Shown: in pieces, positions 36,011 through 43,816 of the stretch
Numbering within the stretch: position 1 is the stretch's first letter
How the letters are laid out: each line of letters opens with the position of its first letter
From: an uncultured Lachnospiraceae bacterium
GTDB taxonomy: Bacteria > Bacillota > Clostridia > Lachnospirales > Lachnospiraceae
Direction of reading: 5' to 3'
Length of the DNA: 64,000 nt
NCBI GenBank assembly: GCA_947173495.1
Contig: CAMWFQ010000009.1
Location: 1-64,000 of the forward strand
Notes under the pieces: model-generated
Seen by the model: the letters and a program-made list of their open reading frames with translations, nothing else
Database searches by the model: none
Told to the model about the DNA's origin: nothing
Position numbers and translations under genes: made by a program

Positions 36011-36403
36011 ATGAACGAACAGAATCAAAAAGAAGAAGTAAAAACCCCAGAAATCAGTGAAAATGAGAAATTATATTCCCATATACTGGACAGTATGCCC
36101 TTTCAGATCGTATTTATCGATAAAGATTTCATTGTCCGGTATATGAACCGCGAGGCTATGTATCAGAATTTTCAGGTTCTGGGCTATAAAGATATCCGGG
36201 GAAAAAGTATTTTTGACTGCCATAAGAATCCAAAGTCTCATGAGAGGATCCGGCAGCTGGCCAAAGAGTTTGAGCAGAATGCGCCTGAAAAGTTCAGTTC
36301 CGTCACGGATAGAAATGAGAGGCTGTATTTTGTTCCGGTGAGGGATGAAAACGGGGAATACATCGGCATGTACGAGCGGACGGAATTAAATCTGCAGCGC
36401 TGA
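36011..36403 (+). CDS. Single PAS-domain protein
   Basis: 130-residue soluble protein that is essentially one PAS domain (about residues 20-128): YSHILDSMPFQIVFIDKDF, then IRGKSIFDCHKNPKSHERI, then ERLYFVPVRDENGEYIGMYE. The DCHxxPKS block resembles the PAS domain attached to DUF438/hemerythrin-like proteins. No output domain is present, so it may sense redox state, a ligand or a cofactor and act through a partner such as the neighbouring DJ-1 protein or the kinase at 37547. The frame is open from 35948; ATG 36011 is chosen for its GAGGA ribosome site and because the upstream part overlaps the DJ-1 gene. Confidence 0.75.
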   Translation: MNEQNQKEEVKTPEISENEKLYSHILDSMPFQIVFIDKDFIVRYMNREAMYQNFQVLGYKDIRGKSIFDCHKNPKSHERIRQLAKEFEQNAPEKFSSVTDRNERLYFVPVRDENGEYIGMYERTELNLQR

Positions 36404-36442
36404 TGATGTCTGAAATTCATTCTGGTATCAGGAGGCGGGAAT

Positions 36443-37534
36443 ATGTCTTTTTATCATGAACCGAAAAGAAACAGAATTACCGTGGGAGAGCCGGGGAGCG
36501 ATTACCAGGGATTTGATGCGGACGCAATAGAACGGGCTGCGGCATATTGCCGCAGCTCCGGAGGCGGAAGCATAAAACTGAGTCCCGGCATTTATCACAT
36601 AGATCATGCTGTAAGGCTTGGCAGTCATGTTCGGTTGATCGGCAGCGGCGAGGATACCATCCTTCGGAAGACAGACGGCGCAAAAGCCGTGGCTGTGTGC
36701 GATGCGGATTACAACCAGAGGCGTATCTGCCTGGACTCAGTAGAAGGCTTTGCTGTGGGAATGGATATTCAGATCTATGAGAAGGAAAGGGCTGAGGCGT
36801 GGGACGTTACCACAACACAGATCACAGATATCAGAGGAAACCAGCTGTTTTGTGACAGTTATCTGGAGCGCGATTACAAAAAGGGAGCGATTGTGGCAGG
36901 CTCCTGCGCCTGCCTTTCCGCGATAGAAGCGGAGAATATTTATATCGGAGACCTTGTGATAGACGGAAACGGAGAAAACAATGAATTCCTGAACGGATGC
37001 CGGGGCGGAGGAATTTACTTTTACAAAGCCCGGGACTGTATTGTGGAGCATGTGAAGGTCAAGAATTTTAATGGAGATGGTATCAGCTGGCAGACCACAC
37101 AGAATATTTGCATAAGGGAGTGTGAAGTGTCAGGATGCCGTAATTTTGGATTACATCCCGGTGCGGGCTCCAAATTTTCGGAAGTGGAAGGCTGTCAGAT
37201 TCATCATAACGGACAGGCGGGAATTTATATTTGCTGGAGGGTGAAAAAAGGCTTTTTTGAGAATAATGAAATCAGTTATAATGGATTATACGGGATCAGC
37301 ATCGGTCATAGAGACACTGATAATGTAATTCGCAAAAACCGGATCCATGATAACAAAGGGTGCGGAATTTATTTCAGACCGGAGGAAGATGAAAATGCTT
37401 CTCACAGAAATATTGTGGCGCACAATATTTTTTTCCGAAATGGTAATGACAGTGCCGCAGGGGAGGAAAAGGGGTCGGAGATTTGTATTGATAATGCAGC
37501 GCAGGATCTGATTATTTATGAGAATCTGTTTTAA
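36443..37534 (+). CDS. Right-handed parallel beta-helix protein (pectate-lyase-like)
   Basis: 363-residue protein with a pectate-lyase-like start (AAAYCRSSGGGSIKLSPGIY, where a monomer edge leads into the solenoid) and repeated right-handed beta-helix coils from about residue 140 to 360 (GIYFYKARDC..., GISWQTTQNI..., GIYICWRVKK..., GISIGHRDTDN...). Families with this fold include polysaccharide lyases, GH28 and epimerases. No signal peptide, so it is probably intracellular. Which reaction, if any, it catalyses cannot be read from the motifs seen. GGAGG ribosome site. Confidence 0.8.
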   Translation: MSFYHEPKRNRITVGEPGSDYQGFDADAIERAAAYCRSSGGGSIKLSPGIYHIDHAVRLGSHVRLIGSGEDTILRKTDGAKAVAVCDADYNQRRICLDSVEGFAVGMDIQIYEKERAEAWDVTTTQITDIRGNQLFCDSYLERDYKKGAIVAGSCACLSAIEAENIYIGDLVIDGNGENNEFLNGCRGGGIYFYKARDCIVEHVKVKNFNGDGISWQTTQNICIRECEVSGCRNFGLHPGAGSKFSEVEGCQIHHNGQAGIYICWRVKKGFFENNEISYNGLYGISIGHRDTDNVIRKNRIHDNKGCGIYFRPEEDENASHRNIVAHNIFFRNGNDSAAGEEKGSEICIDNAAQDLIIYENLF

Positions 37535-37546
37535 AGGAGTTTGGCT

Positions 37547-40078
37547 ATGAATACCAGGCTGCAGAATTCGTTCATAAAAATAATAACAGTATGTACCGGT
37601 ATCTGGGCGGCTCTGGTGATGAGCTTTGTGGTCAGGGAGCAGCTCAGGTTTATGCGGCATATGCTGTTTTTTAATCGGAATTTTCTTGCGGTAAACGGAG
37701 CTGTTTCTCAATTGTTGATCAAGAAGCTGTGTCTTGGCGGCGTGGTACTGGTTTTGGGGATCTGCTGCTTTTTTCTGGACTATCTGGTGGTAAACACGGT
37801 TTTTTTGAATATAGCAAGAATCTTTTTCTATGGGGCGGGCATCATCAGTACCATATGGGAGCTGGATACCCTGTTTTTTATTGGAGAAGAAGCAGGAAGG
37901 ATATGGAATAAGAATGCAGACGTGTTTGTAGTGTTTTTTGCAGTGGAGCTTCTGCTCCTTCTTTTGCGTTATCTGGAGAAAGGCAAAAAGCTGATGGGCT
38001 GTATACTGCTGGCGGAAGGCGCTTTCTTTTTCTTATTCCTGATCAATATTCCCCAATATAAGGCGATTGCGGTTTTGAAATGCTTTGCGGTAGTGATGAG
38101 TGTAACGAGCGCTGTCATACTGATCAGACTGCGGATGGAGCACAGTGACGGTTTCTGGACGGGGTTGTTTATGGTTTGTAGTATCATCTATACGACCTGG
38201 CTGACAGGATGGAATAAAATTGATTTTATGTCCCCTTTTCATACCCATTATATAAAGCTTCTGCCCTATGCGACAGCCTTTTTTTGCATCGTGCTGTTTT
38301 TGATGGAATTTGGGAAATACCGCAGAATGATCTTTTACGACCGATTTACCAATCGGAAGCTGAATGAGGCCACCTTATATAAGGAAGAGATTCTGAAGCG
38401 GGTAAATGATTATTATGTACAGCCCCTTACCAATGTGGTCAGAATGAACGATCATCTTCTAAAGGAGGGACAGGGGGAGGAATCAGAGAAGATTCTGACC
38501 AATATCCAGGATGTGCTGCGGGGTCTGATAGGCTCCATGAATAATCTGCAGCTATACGATCAGGTGTTCAGTAATTCACTCCCTGTGGAAAAGATCAGAA
38601 CAGGATATCGCCTGATCTTTGAACTGGCAATGAAAAAAATGCAGGATGAGGGAATCTGCAGGGAAGCTTTTTCTTATCATACGATGCAGGAAGAAAGGTA
38701 TGTGCTGGGGGCGCCCTATCAGCTTCTGTACGTCCACAGAAATTTTCTGGAAGCTTTTTATGAATTGTGCGATGGAAGACATATAGACATCACCCTGCAG
38801 GAAAAAGAGAAGCATATTGTGACGCAGATGGAGACAAGAGTGACCGCCGCTCACTATAAACAGTGTCAGAGGATTCATAAGATTTTAGGTAGCAAAAAAA
38901 GCAGAGTAAGCGCAGGGCAGGATGAAGATATGAGCTTTGTGATCATCCGCTATATTATACGGATGCATGAGGGAGCTCTGGTCTCTTCTCTGGAAGGGGA
39001 CCGATACCGCGTCCGATATACGATTCCTGTTTCCCGGGAACAGCCGGGGACCGCAGGTATCTTGAAGCCGTCTGAAACGGAAGAAAAGGGCGATCAGATT
39101 ATTCTGATCACATCTCTTACGGAAGAGGTGCTGTTGGTAAAGGCTTATCTGGTACACTGCGATTATTCCCTTACCGTCTTTTACACGGAGCAGGATGCGC
39201 TGGAATATATCGGAAGGATTCAGAAGATCGGGGTTATTCTGATTGGAACAATTTTTGAGAGTATGAGTATCCGCCAGCTCTGTAGTAAAATCCGGAGCAG
39301 ATTCAGTGTCAGTCAGGTGTCTGTGATACTGTTGTGCAAGGACAGTCATTATATGCACGACAGTGAAACACTGAAGATGATCAATGATATTCTGTTCTTC
39401 CCTTTTCATGGAGATGAATTCATTTTAAAGGTCAACTATGCGCTGATGCATCAGAAGTCTATCGAAATGTTATTGAAAACCCAGTTGGATTTTCTGCAGT
39501 CACAAATACAGCCCCACTTTATCTTTAATTCCATCAATGCGATTATGCCCATGTGTATAGAGCAGCCGGAGAAAGCTTACAGGCTCCTGGGGAGCTTTGG
39601 AGAATATCTGAGGGGAAATCTTTTTACGGATGAATGTCAGTTCAGCTCTACGATTTATAAAGAGGCAGAGATGACAAAGGCATACCTGGAGCTGGAAAAG
39701 GCCAGATTCGGAGATCTGGTTTCGTATCAGATTAATCTGTTCTGTGAGGAGGAAATAAGGATTCTTCCTCTGCTCATAGAGCCGATCGTGGAAAACTGTG
39801 TGAAGCACGGGTTCAACGGAGTGGATCCCATTCATATTGAAATCGAAATATTTCAGGAGGATGACTGGATTTATGTTCAGGTCAGTGATGATGGAACCGG
39901 GATCTCCAGGGAATGTATGGATAAAATTTTTGAAATTAACAGAAATTCTATTGGCCTGGTCAATATCCAAAAAAGGCTGAAGGCTTATTATAATGAAGAA
40001 CTGGAGATCAGCAGTGTGGAAGGAAGGGGCACCACAGTCAAATTTAAGATTTCGGTAAAGGAGGAGGATCATTTATGA
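37547..40078 (+). CDS. Composite LytS-like histidine kinase with pseudo-receiver
   Basis: 843-residue membrane kinase. About seven N-terminal transmembrane helices (to about 255) are followed by a DHp/ATPase-like module without recognisable His or glycine boxes (about 265-505). Next comes a receiver-like domain (about 515-630) in which the phospho-Asp position reads ILIGTIF instead of an Asp. A complete LytS/YesM-type kinase core closes the protein: His657 in QSQIQPHFIFNSINA, N-box LLIEPIVENCVKHG, G-box VSDDGTGI. ATG 37547 follows AAAGGAG; the in-frame TTG at 37541 is too close. The stop overlaps the LytTR regulator start (ATGA). The multi-TM input suggests sensing of a membrane or small-molecule cue. 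Confidence 0.85.
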   Translation: MNTRLQNSFIKIITVCTGIWAALVMSFVVREQLRFMRHMLFFNRNFLAVNGAVSQLLIKKLCLGGVVLVLGICCFFLDYLVVNTVFLNIARIFFYGAGIISTIWELDTLFFIGEEAGRIWNKNADVFVVFFAVELLLLLLRYLEKGKKLMGCILLAEGAFFFLFLINIPQYKAIAVLKCFAVVMSVTSAVILIRLRMEHSDGFWTGLFMVCSIIYTTWLTGWNKIDFMSPFHTHYIKLLPYATAFFCIVLFLMEFGKYRRMIFYDRFTNRKLNEATLYKEEILKRVNDYYVQPLTNVVRMNDHLLKEGQGEESEKILTNIQDVLRGLIGSMNNLQLYDQVFSNSLPVEKIRTGYRLIFELAMKKMQDEGICREAFSYHTMQEERYVLGAPYQLLYVHRNFLEAFYELCDGRHIDITLQEKEKHIVTQMETRVTAAHYKQCQRIHKILGSKKSRVSAGQDEDMSFVIIRYIIRMHEGALVSSLEGDRYRVRYTIPVSREQPGTAGILKPSETEEKGDQIILITSLTEEVLLVKAYLVHCDYSLTVFYTEQDALEYIGRIQKIGVILIGTIFESMSIRQLCSKIRSRFSVSQVSVILLCKDSHYMHDSETLKMINDILFFPFHGDEFILKVNYALMHQKSIEMLLKTQLDFLQSQIQPHFIFNSINAIMPMCIEQPEKAYRLLGSFGEYLRGNLFTDECQFSSTIYKEAEMTKAYLELEKARFGDLVSYQINLFCEEEIRILPLLIEPIVENCVKHGFNGVDPIHIEIEIFQEDDWIYVQVSDDGTGISRECMDKIFEINRNSIGLVNIQKRLKAYYNEELEISSVEGRGTTVKFKISVKEEDHL

Positions 40079-40785
40079 GAGTCTGTATACTGGATGATGA
40101 AAGGCCCGCTCTTGACAATATTAAAATGGTGTTATCCGCCTTTCAGGATATTGAGATTATGCTTGCTACAACGGATTATGCCGAATTGCTGGAGAAATTA
40201 CCGGCAGCTGAGCCGGATGTGGTGTTTCTGGATATATCGCTTCCGGAAATCAACGGCATAGAGCTGGCGGAGCGCATCGACGCGCTGTATCCGTCCATCA
40301 AGATCGTTTTTGTGACCGCCTACAATGAATACGCGGTGGAGGCATTTCAGGTAAACGCGGCCGATTATATCATGAAACCCATAACCGGCACGAAAATGCA
40401 GCGTACGCTGAACAAGCTGTTCCAGTACCAGGTGGAGAATACTCAGCTGAACAGCAATTTCAGGATCATAGGAAATCAGAACGGCAAATTCTTTATTGTA
40501 TCCCCGGAGCAGGGAGAATATATCGTAAATGAAAACAGAGAGCTTATTCTGGTGGCAGGGCAGCAGAGATATCTCTTAAAGCATAGCATCGGCTACTGGG
40601 AAAATCAGTTAAAGCCCTATGACTGGATTCGATGCCATCAGAGCTTTCTGGTAAATATCAACCAGATCGCCAGCTTTTCGCCCATGTTTAACTCCACCTA
40701 TATCCTGAAGATGAGGGGAAATCAGGATGAGATCCCTGTGAGCAGGACCTACGTGCAGGAGTTTAAGAGGCGGCTGGAGATGTAG
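40075..40785 (+). CDS. LytTR-family response regulator
   Basis: 236-residue regulator: receiver domain (1-120, Asp53 in VVFLDISLPEINGIEL, conserved Thr/Lys in FVTAYNEYA and MKPITG) and a LytTR DNA-binding domain (about 135-235; YDWIRCHQSFLVNINQI is the family signature). ATGA overlap with the composite kinase at 37547 makes them a cognate pair. AGGAGGA ribosome site. LytTR proteins bind pairs of direct repeats about 21 bp apart; no clear site was found near this operon. Confidence 0.9.
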   Translation: MRVCILDDERPALDNIKMVLSAFQDIEIMLATTDYAELLEKLPAAEPDVVFLDISLPEINGIELAERIDALYPSIKIVFVTAYNEYAVEAFQVNAADYIMKPITGTKMQRTLNKLFQYQVENTQLNSNFRIIGNQNGKFFIVSPEQGEYIVNENRELILVAGQQRYLLKHSIGYWENQLKPYDWIRCHQSFLVNINQIASFSPMFNSTYILKMRGNQDEIPVSRTYVQEFKRRLEM

Positions 40786-40879
40786 GATCCGAAAAAAGCA
40801 AGTCTTTGGCTTCCGGATATTATGCGCATTACCCTTGGCAAAACGGAACTGTTAAAGCTACGTAGAAATGGAGAAAGAG

Positions 40880-41425
40880 ATGACAGATCATAATCAGCTT
40901 ATTATGTACCATGAGGACCGCAGGATCACAGATCCGGAGATTATAAAGGCGATTCTGGACATGAACAGCATATGTACGGCAGCACTTTTGGACGAGCCCT
41001 ATCCTTATATTGTCCCAATGAATTACGGATATGTATGGGAACAGAGACTGATTCTTTATCTGCATATGGCAAGGCAGGGACACAAAGTCGGCCTGATCAG
41101 AAAAGATCCCCATATTTCCTGTAATATTAATGTGTTTTTGGATCGTTTCGGGAAAAAACAATATCGCAAAGAGGGACATGACTACCGCAGTGTTTCCGTT
41201 TTTGGAAAAGCAGAAATCATCACTGCAAATGAGCCGCAGGAATTTCTGAAAGGGTTAAATGCTCTTCAGAAAAACAACGGTCGCCCTTTGTTGAAAAGAG
41301 TACCGAAGAGTGAAGAGCTTCTGGTATTGAGGGTCAAAGCTGAGCAGGTTACAGCAAAGGCACAGTATCCTGTCTCTGATATAAGCGAGGCAGAGATACC
41401 GCCGTTGGACTGGGATACTCTTTGA
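40880..41425 (+). CDS. Pyridoxamine 5'-phosphate oxidase-like flavin protein
   Basis: 181-residue protein of the PNPOx-like FMN-binding split-barrel group (NimA-like): YHEDRRITDPEIIKAILD near the start, IVPMNYGYVWEQRLILYLHMA and GHKVGLIRKDPHISC following. It probably binds a flavin and reduces a small oxidised compound. An ATG at 40868 is in frame, but the one at 40880 has GGAG six bases upstream. DUF554 follows after 13 bp, likely co-transcribed. Confidence 0.8.
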   Translation: MTDHNQLIMYHEDRRITDPEIIKAILDMNSICTAALLDEPYPYIVPMNYGYVWEQRLILYLHMARQGHKVGLIRKDPHISCNINVFLDRFGKKQYRKEGHDYRSVSVFGKAEIITANEPQEFLKGLNALQKNNGRPLLKRVPKSEELLVLRVKAEQVTAKAQYPVSDISEAEIPPLDWDTL

Positions 41426-41438
41426 ACGGAGGCCGGAT

Positions 41439-42158
41439 ATGCATGGGATAGGAACAATTGTCAATGTGGCGGCGATTTTAGCGGGAGGCATTGCCGGACT
41501 GCTCTTAAAAAACGGTCTGAAGGAACAGGTTGAGCAGGGGATGATGCAGGCCATGGGAGTCGCTGTGATTTTTATGGGAATGTCAGGCGCTTTGAAGGAG
41601 TTGCTGATCATAGAAGAAGGAGCCCTGAGGGCCAATGGCTCCATGCTTCTGATCCTCTCACTGGCATTGGGAACATTTGTGGGAGAATGGATCAATGTGG
41701 AAGCCAGAATGGAGTCTGCGGGAAGAAAGCTGAAAAAGAGATTTGCCAGCGGAGGCGACGAGCATTTTGTGGAAGGATTTGTCAATACCTCGCTGGTGGT
41801 GTGCGTGGGAGCCATGGCGATCCTTGGAGCGCTTGAGGATGGGATAAATGGGAATCCTTCTGTTCTGTATGCAAAAGCAGTTTTGGATGCGGTTTTTCTG
41901 CTGGTTCTTGCGGCTGTCTATGGGAAGGGCGCACTTTTTTCGGCAATTCCGGTGGGGTTATGGCAGGGAAGCATTACCTTATTTGCAGAAGCCTGCGCCC
42001 CATTACTGACCGACAGAGTGATCTCAGATGTGTCGGCTGTGGGAAATACACTTCTTTTTTGTCTTGGAATCAATCTCATTTTCGGAAATAGGATCCGCAT
42101 TGGAAATATGCTTCCCGGAATTGTGGCGGCGGCGCTTTATCATTGCGTCTGCATGTGA
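41439..42158 (+). CDS. DUF554 membrane protein
   Basis: 239-residue integral membrane protein of the DUF554 (YdfK-like) family. Signature GTIVNVAAILAGGIAGLLLK at the start, GVAVIFMGMSGAL, and five to six more hydrophobic segments with conserved small-residue runs (FVNTSLVVCVGAMAILGALE). Possibly a transporter; function unknown. GGAGG ribosome site. It ends 19 bp before the toxin-antitoxin promoter, so the two are separate units. Confidence 0.85.
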   Translation: MHGIGTIVNVAAILAGGIAGLLLKNGLKEQVEQGMMQAMGVAVIFMGMSGALKELLIIEEGALRANGSMLLILSLALGTFVGEWINVEARMESAGRKLKKRFASGGDEHFVEGFVNTSLVVCVGAMAILGALEDGINGNPSVLYAKAVLDAVFLLVLAAVYGKGALFSAIPVGLWQGSITLFAEACAPLLTDRVISDVSAVGNTLLFCLGINLIFGNRIRIGNMLPGIVAAALYHCVCM

Positions 42159-42177
42159 ATATAGAGATCAATTATCA

Positions 42178-42226
42178 TTGACATATTCACAGAAACACTG
42201 CATAATAAAATTAACCAAATGGTTAA
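42178..42226 (+). promoter_or_regulatory. Promoter and palindromic operator of the toxin-antitoxin pair
   Basis: TTGACA (42178-42183), a 17-bp spacer and CATAAT (42201-42206) form a strong promoter. Five bases on lies the palindrome TTAACCAAATGGTTAA (42211-42226; 7-bp arms), placed to overlap the transcription start. This is where a HigA-type antitoxin would bind to repress its own operon. Confidence 0.75.
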
Positions 42227-42244
42227 TTGAAAGGTGATGCTTCG

Positions 42245-42583
42245 GTGGAAATTACATATGCTAATAGTAGAGTACAAAAATACTTTGAAGATTATAACAG
42301 GATGCAGAAGAAATTGCCGTTTGAATGGGTGAAGACAGTAAAAAAGCATATGGACAGATTAAGGGCGGCAGAGTGTTTTGGAGATTTTCTGAAGTTGGGG
42401 TTGGGAAAACCGGAACGGCTCGAAGGATATGATCACATGCGCTACTCGTTGCATGTAGCGCCGAATGTCAGACTGATCATCGAGCCAATGGCGGCTCAGG
42501 ATGCAGTAATGATTTGTACTGAGATTGAAGTGGAAGGAGTGAGCGATTATCATGGCAGTAAAGAAAACTGGTATATCCCGTAA
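42245..42583 (+). CDS. higB: HigB/RelE-like toxin
   Basis: 112-residue protein of the RelE/HigB ribonuclease-toxin type: basic helical N-terminal half (SRVQKYFEDYNRMQKKLPFE) and C-terminal strands with GKPERLEGYDHMRYSLHVAP, as in HigB plasmid-maintenance killers. Such toxins cut mRNA on the ribosome. A GTG at 42245 preceded by AAAGGTGATG is chosen over the in-frame TTG at 42227, which lies in the operator. The coding region overlaps the antitoxin by 32 bp. Toxin first, antitoxin second is the hig order. Confidence 0.8.
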   Translation: MEITYANSRVQKYFEDYNRMQKKLPFEWVKTVKKHMDRLRAAECFGDFLKLGLGKPERLEGYDHMRYSLHVAPNVRLIIEPMAAQDAVMICTEIEVEGVSDYHGSKENWYIP

Positions 42584-43643
42584 TCTGATAATTCATCCGG
42601 GAGAAACTGTTGCTGATGTGCTGGAAGAAAGAGGGATTACACAGGCGGAACTGGCATTGGAAACAGGAGTTTCTCCAGCCTATGTAAGTAATGTGATTGC
42701 AGGTAAGAAAGGAATATCCGGCAATTTTGCAATGGGCCTTGAGTATGCATTGGGCGTGCCCAAGTCTTTCTGGCTGAATCTCCAGGCAAATTACGAGGCG
42801 GAACTCTTAGAAGCAAATGAAGAGCTGTCAATTACCGGGGAAGAGATAAACGTAAGAGATCAGCTGGATGAGGTTGTAAAATACCTGAGGAATAAGGGGA
42901 AGATGCCGGTACGGGAGAAGAGAAAAGAATCCATTCTCTCTCTAAGAAAGGCATTACAGATCAGCAATATAGCGAATCTGAAAGAAGTGATTCCGGCCGG
43001 GGCGTTTCGAATGGCAGAAAATATTGCCATAAACGAATACGTGCTGGGGGCATGGATTCGTCTATGTCAGATTACTGAGACGAAGCAGGATATTATGGTA
43101 AAGTTTGACAGGGATGATATTCCCCGCCTGACAGAGGAGATAAAGGAGGTCATGTGCCGGAACAGTCCGGATATTCAAAGGAATCTGAAGGAAATTATGA
43201 GAAACTACGGCATAGATTTTTCAGTCAGGAAAAATTTCAGGGGAGCGCCGGTACAGGGGTATATTTTCCAGAAAAGTGACGGCATATATCAGATGACATT
43301 GACAATCAGGGGAGCCTTTGCGGATATTTTCTGGTTTTCTCTGTTTCATGAAATCGGACATATTGTGAATGGAGATATAGGAAAGACTGTAAAATTTATA
43401 GACGATGGAAGCGATCAGGAGAAAGAAAAGGCGGCTGACCGCTTTGCATGTAATATGCTTTTAGCACAGGACAGCTATGAAAAATTTATTCAAAAGGCAG
43501 ACTTTTCTATTGAAGCGATTATCGAATATGCCCGGTTGCAGAATGTAATGCCATATATTGTGATTGGACGACTGCAGAGGGAGCATTTTTTGGACTATAA
43601 GGCATTCAGCAGCTATAAACTGCGATACAAATGGGCAGATTAA
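42552..43643 (+). CDS. higA: HigA-like antitoxin fused to an ImmA/IrrE metallopeptidase domain
   Basis: 363-residue protein. An N-terminal Cro/C1 helix-turn-helix of the HigA/VapI kind (about 12-75; HPGETVADVLEERGITQAEL) is joined through a linker to a C-terminal ImmA/IrrE-like peptidase domain with HEIGH at 266-270 and the distal zinc-ligand region KEKAADRFACNML. ImmA-type enzymes cleave repressors. Here repressor and protease are one polypeptide, so self-cleavage or stress-triggered derepression of the toxin is conceivable. It overlaps the toxin by 32 bp and probably binds the palindrome at 42211. Confidence 0.85.
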   Translation: MAVKKTGISRNLIIHPGETVADVLEERGITQAELALETGVSPAYVSNVIAGKKGISGNFAMGLEYALGVPKSFWLNLQANYEAELLEANEELSITGEEINVRDQLDEVVKYLRNKGKMPVREKRKESILSLRKALQISNIANLKEVIPAGAFRMAENIAINEYVLGAWIRLCQITETKQDIMVKFDRDDIPRLTEEIKEVMCRNSPDIQRNLKEIMRNYGIDFSVRKNFRGAPVQGYIFQKSDGIYQMTLTIRGAFADIFWFSLFHEIGHIVNGDIGKTVKFIDDGSDQEKEKAADRFACNMLLAQDSYEKFIQKADFSIEAIIEYARLQNVMPYIVIGRLQREHFLDYKAFSSYKLRYKWAD

Positions 43644-43816
43644 AAACTATCTCATCAGACATATCTAACATTTTTCTTCCCAATCTCTAAACCGATATAG
43701 TATAATTTTCATCAGGGAAACACGCAACAGGAAAATAAGCGCCGTCACCTTCGCGGGCCGGCTGAATGGAAAGTAACAGGCTGCACAGGGCGGCGGCCTG
43801 TTGCGGGGAAAAGCTG

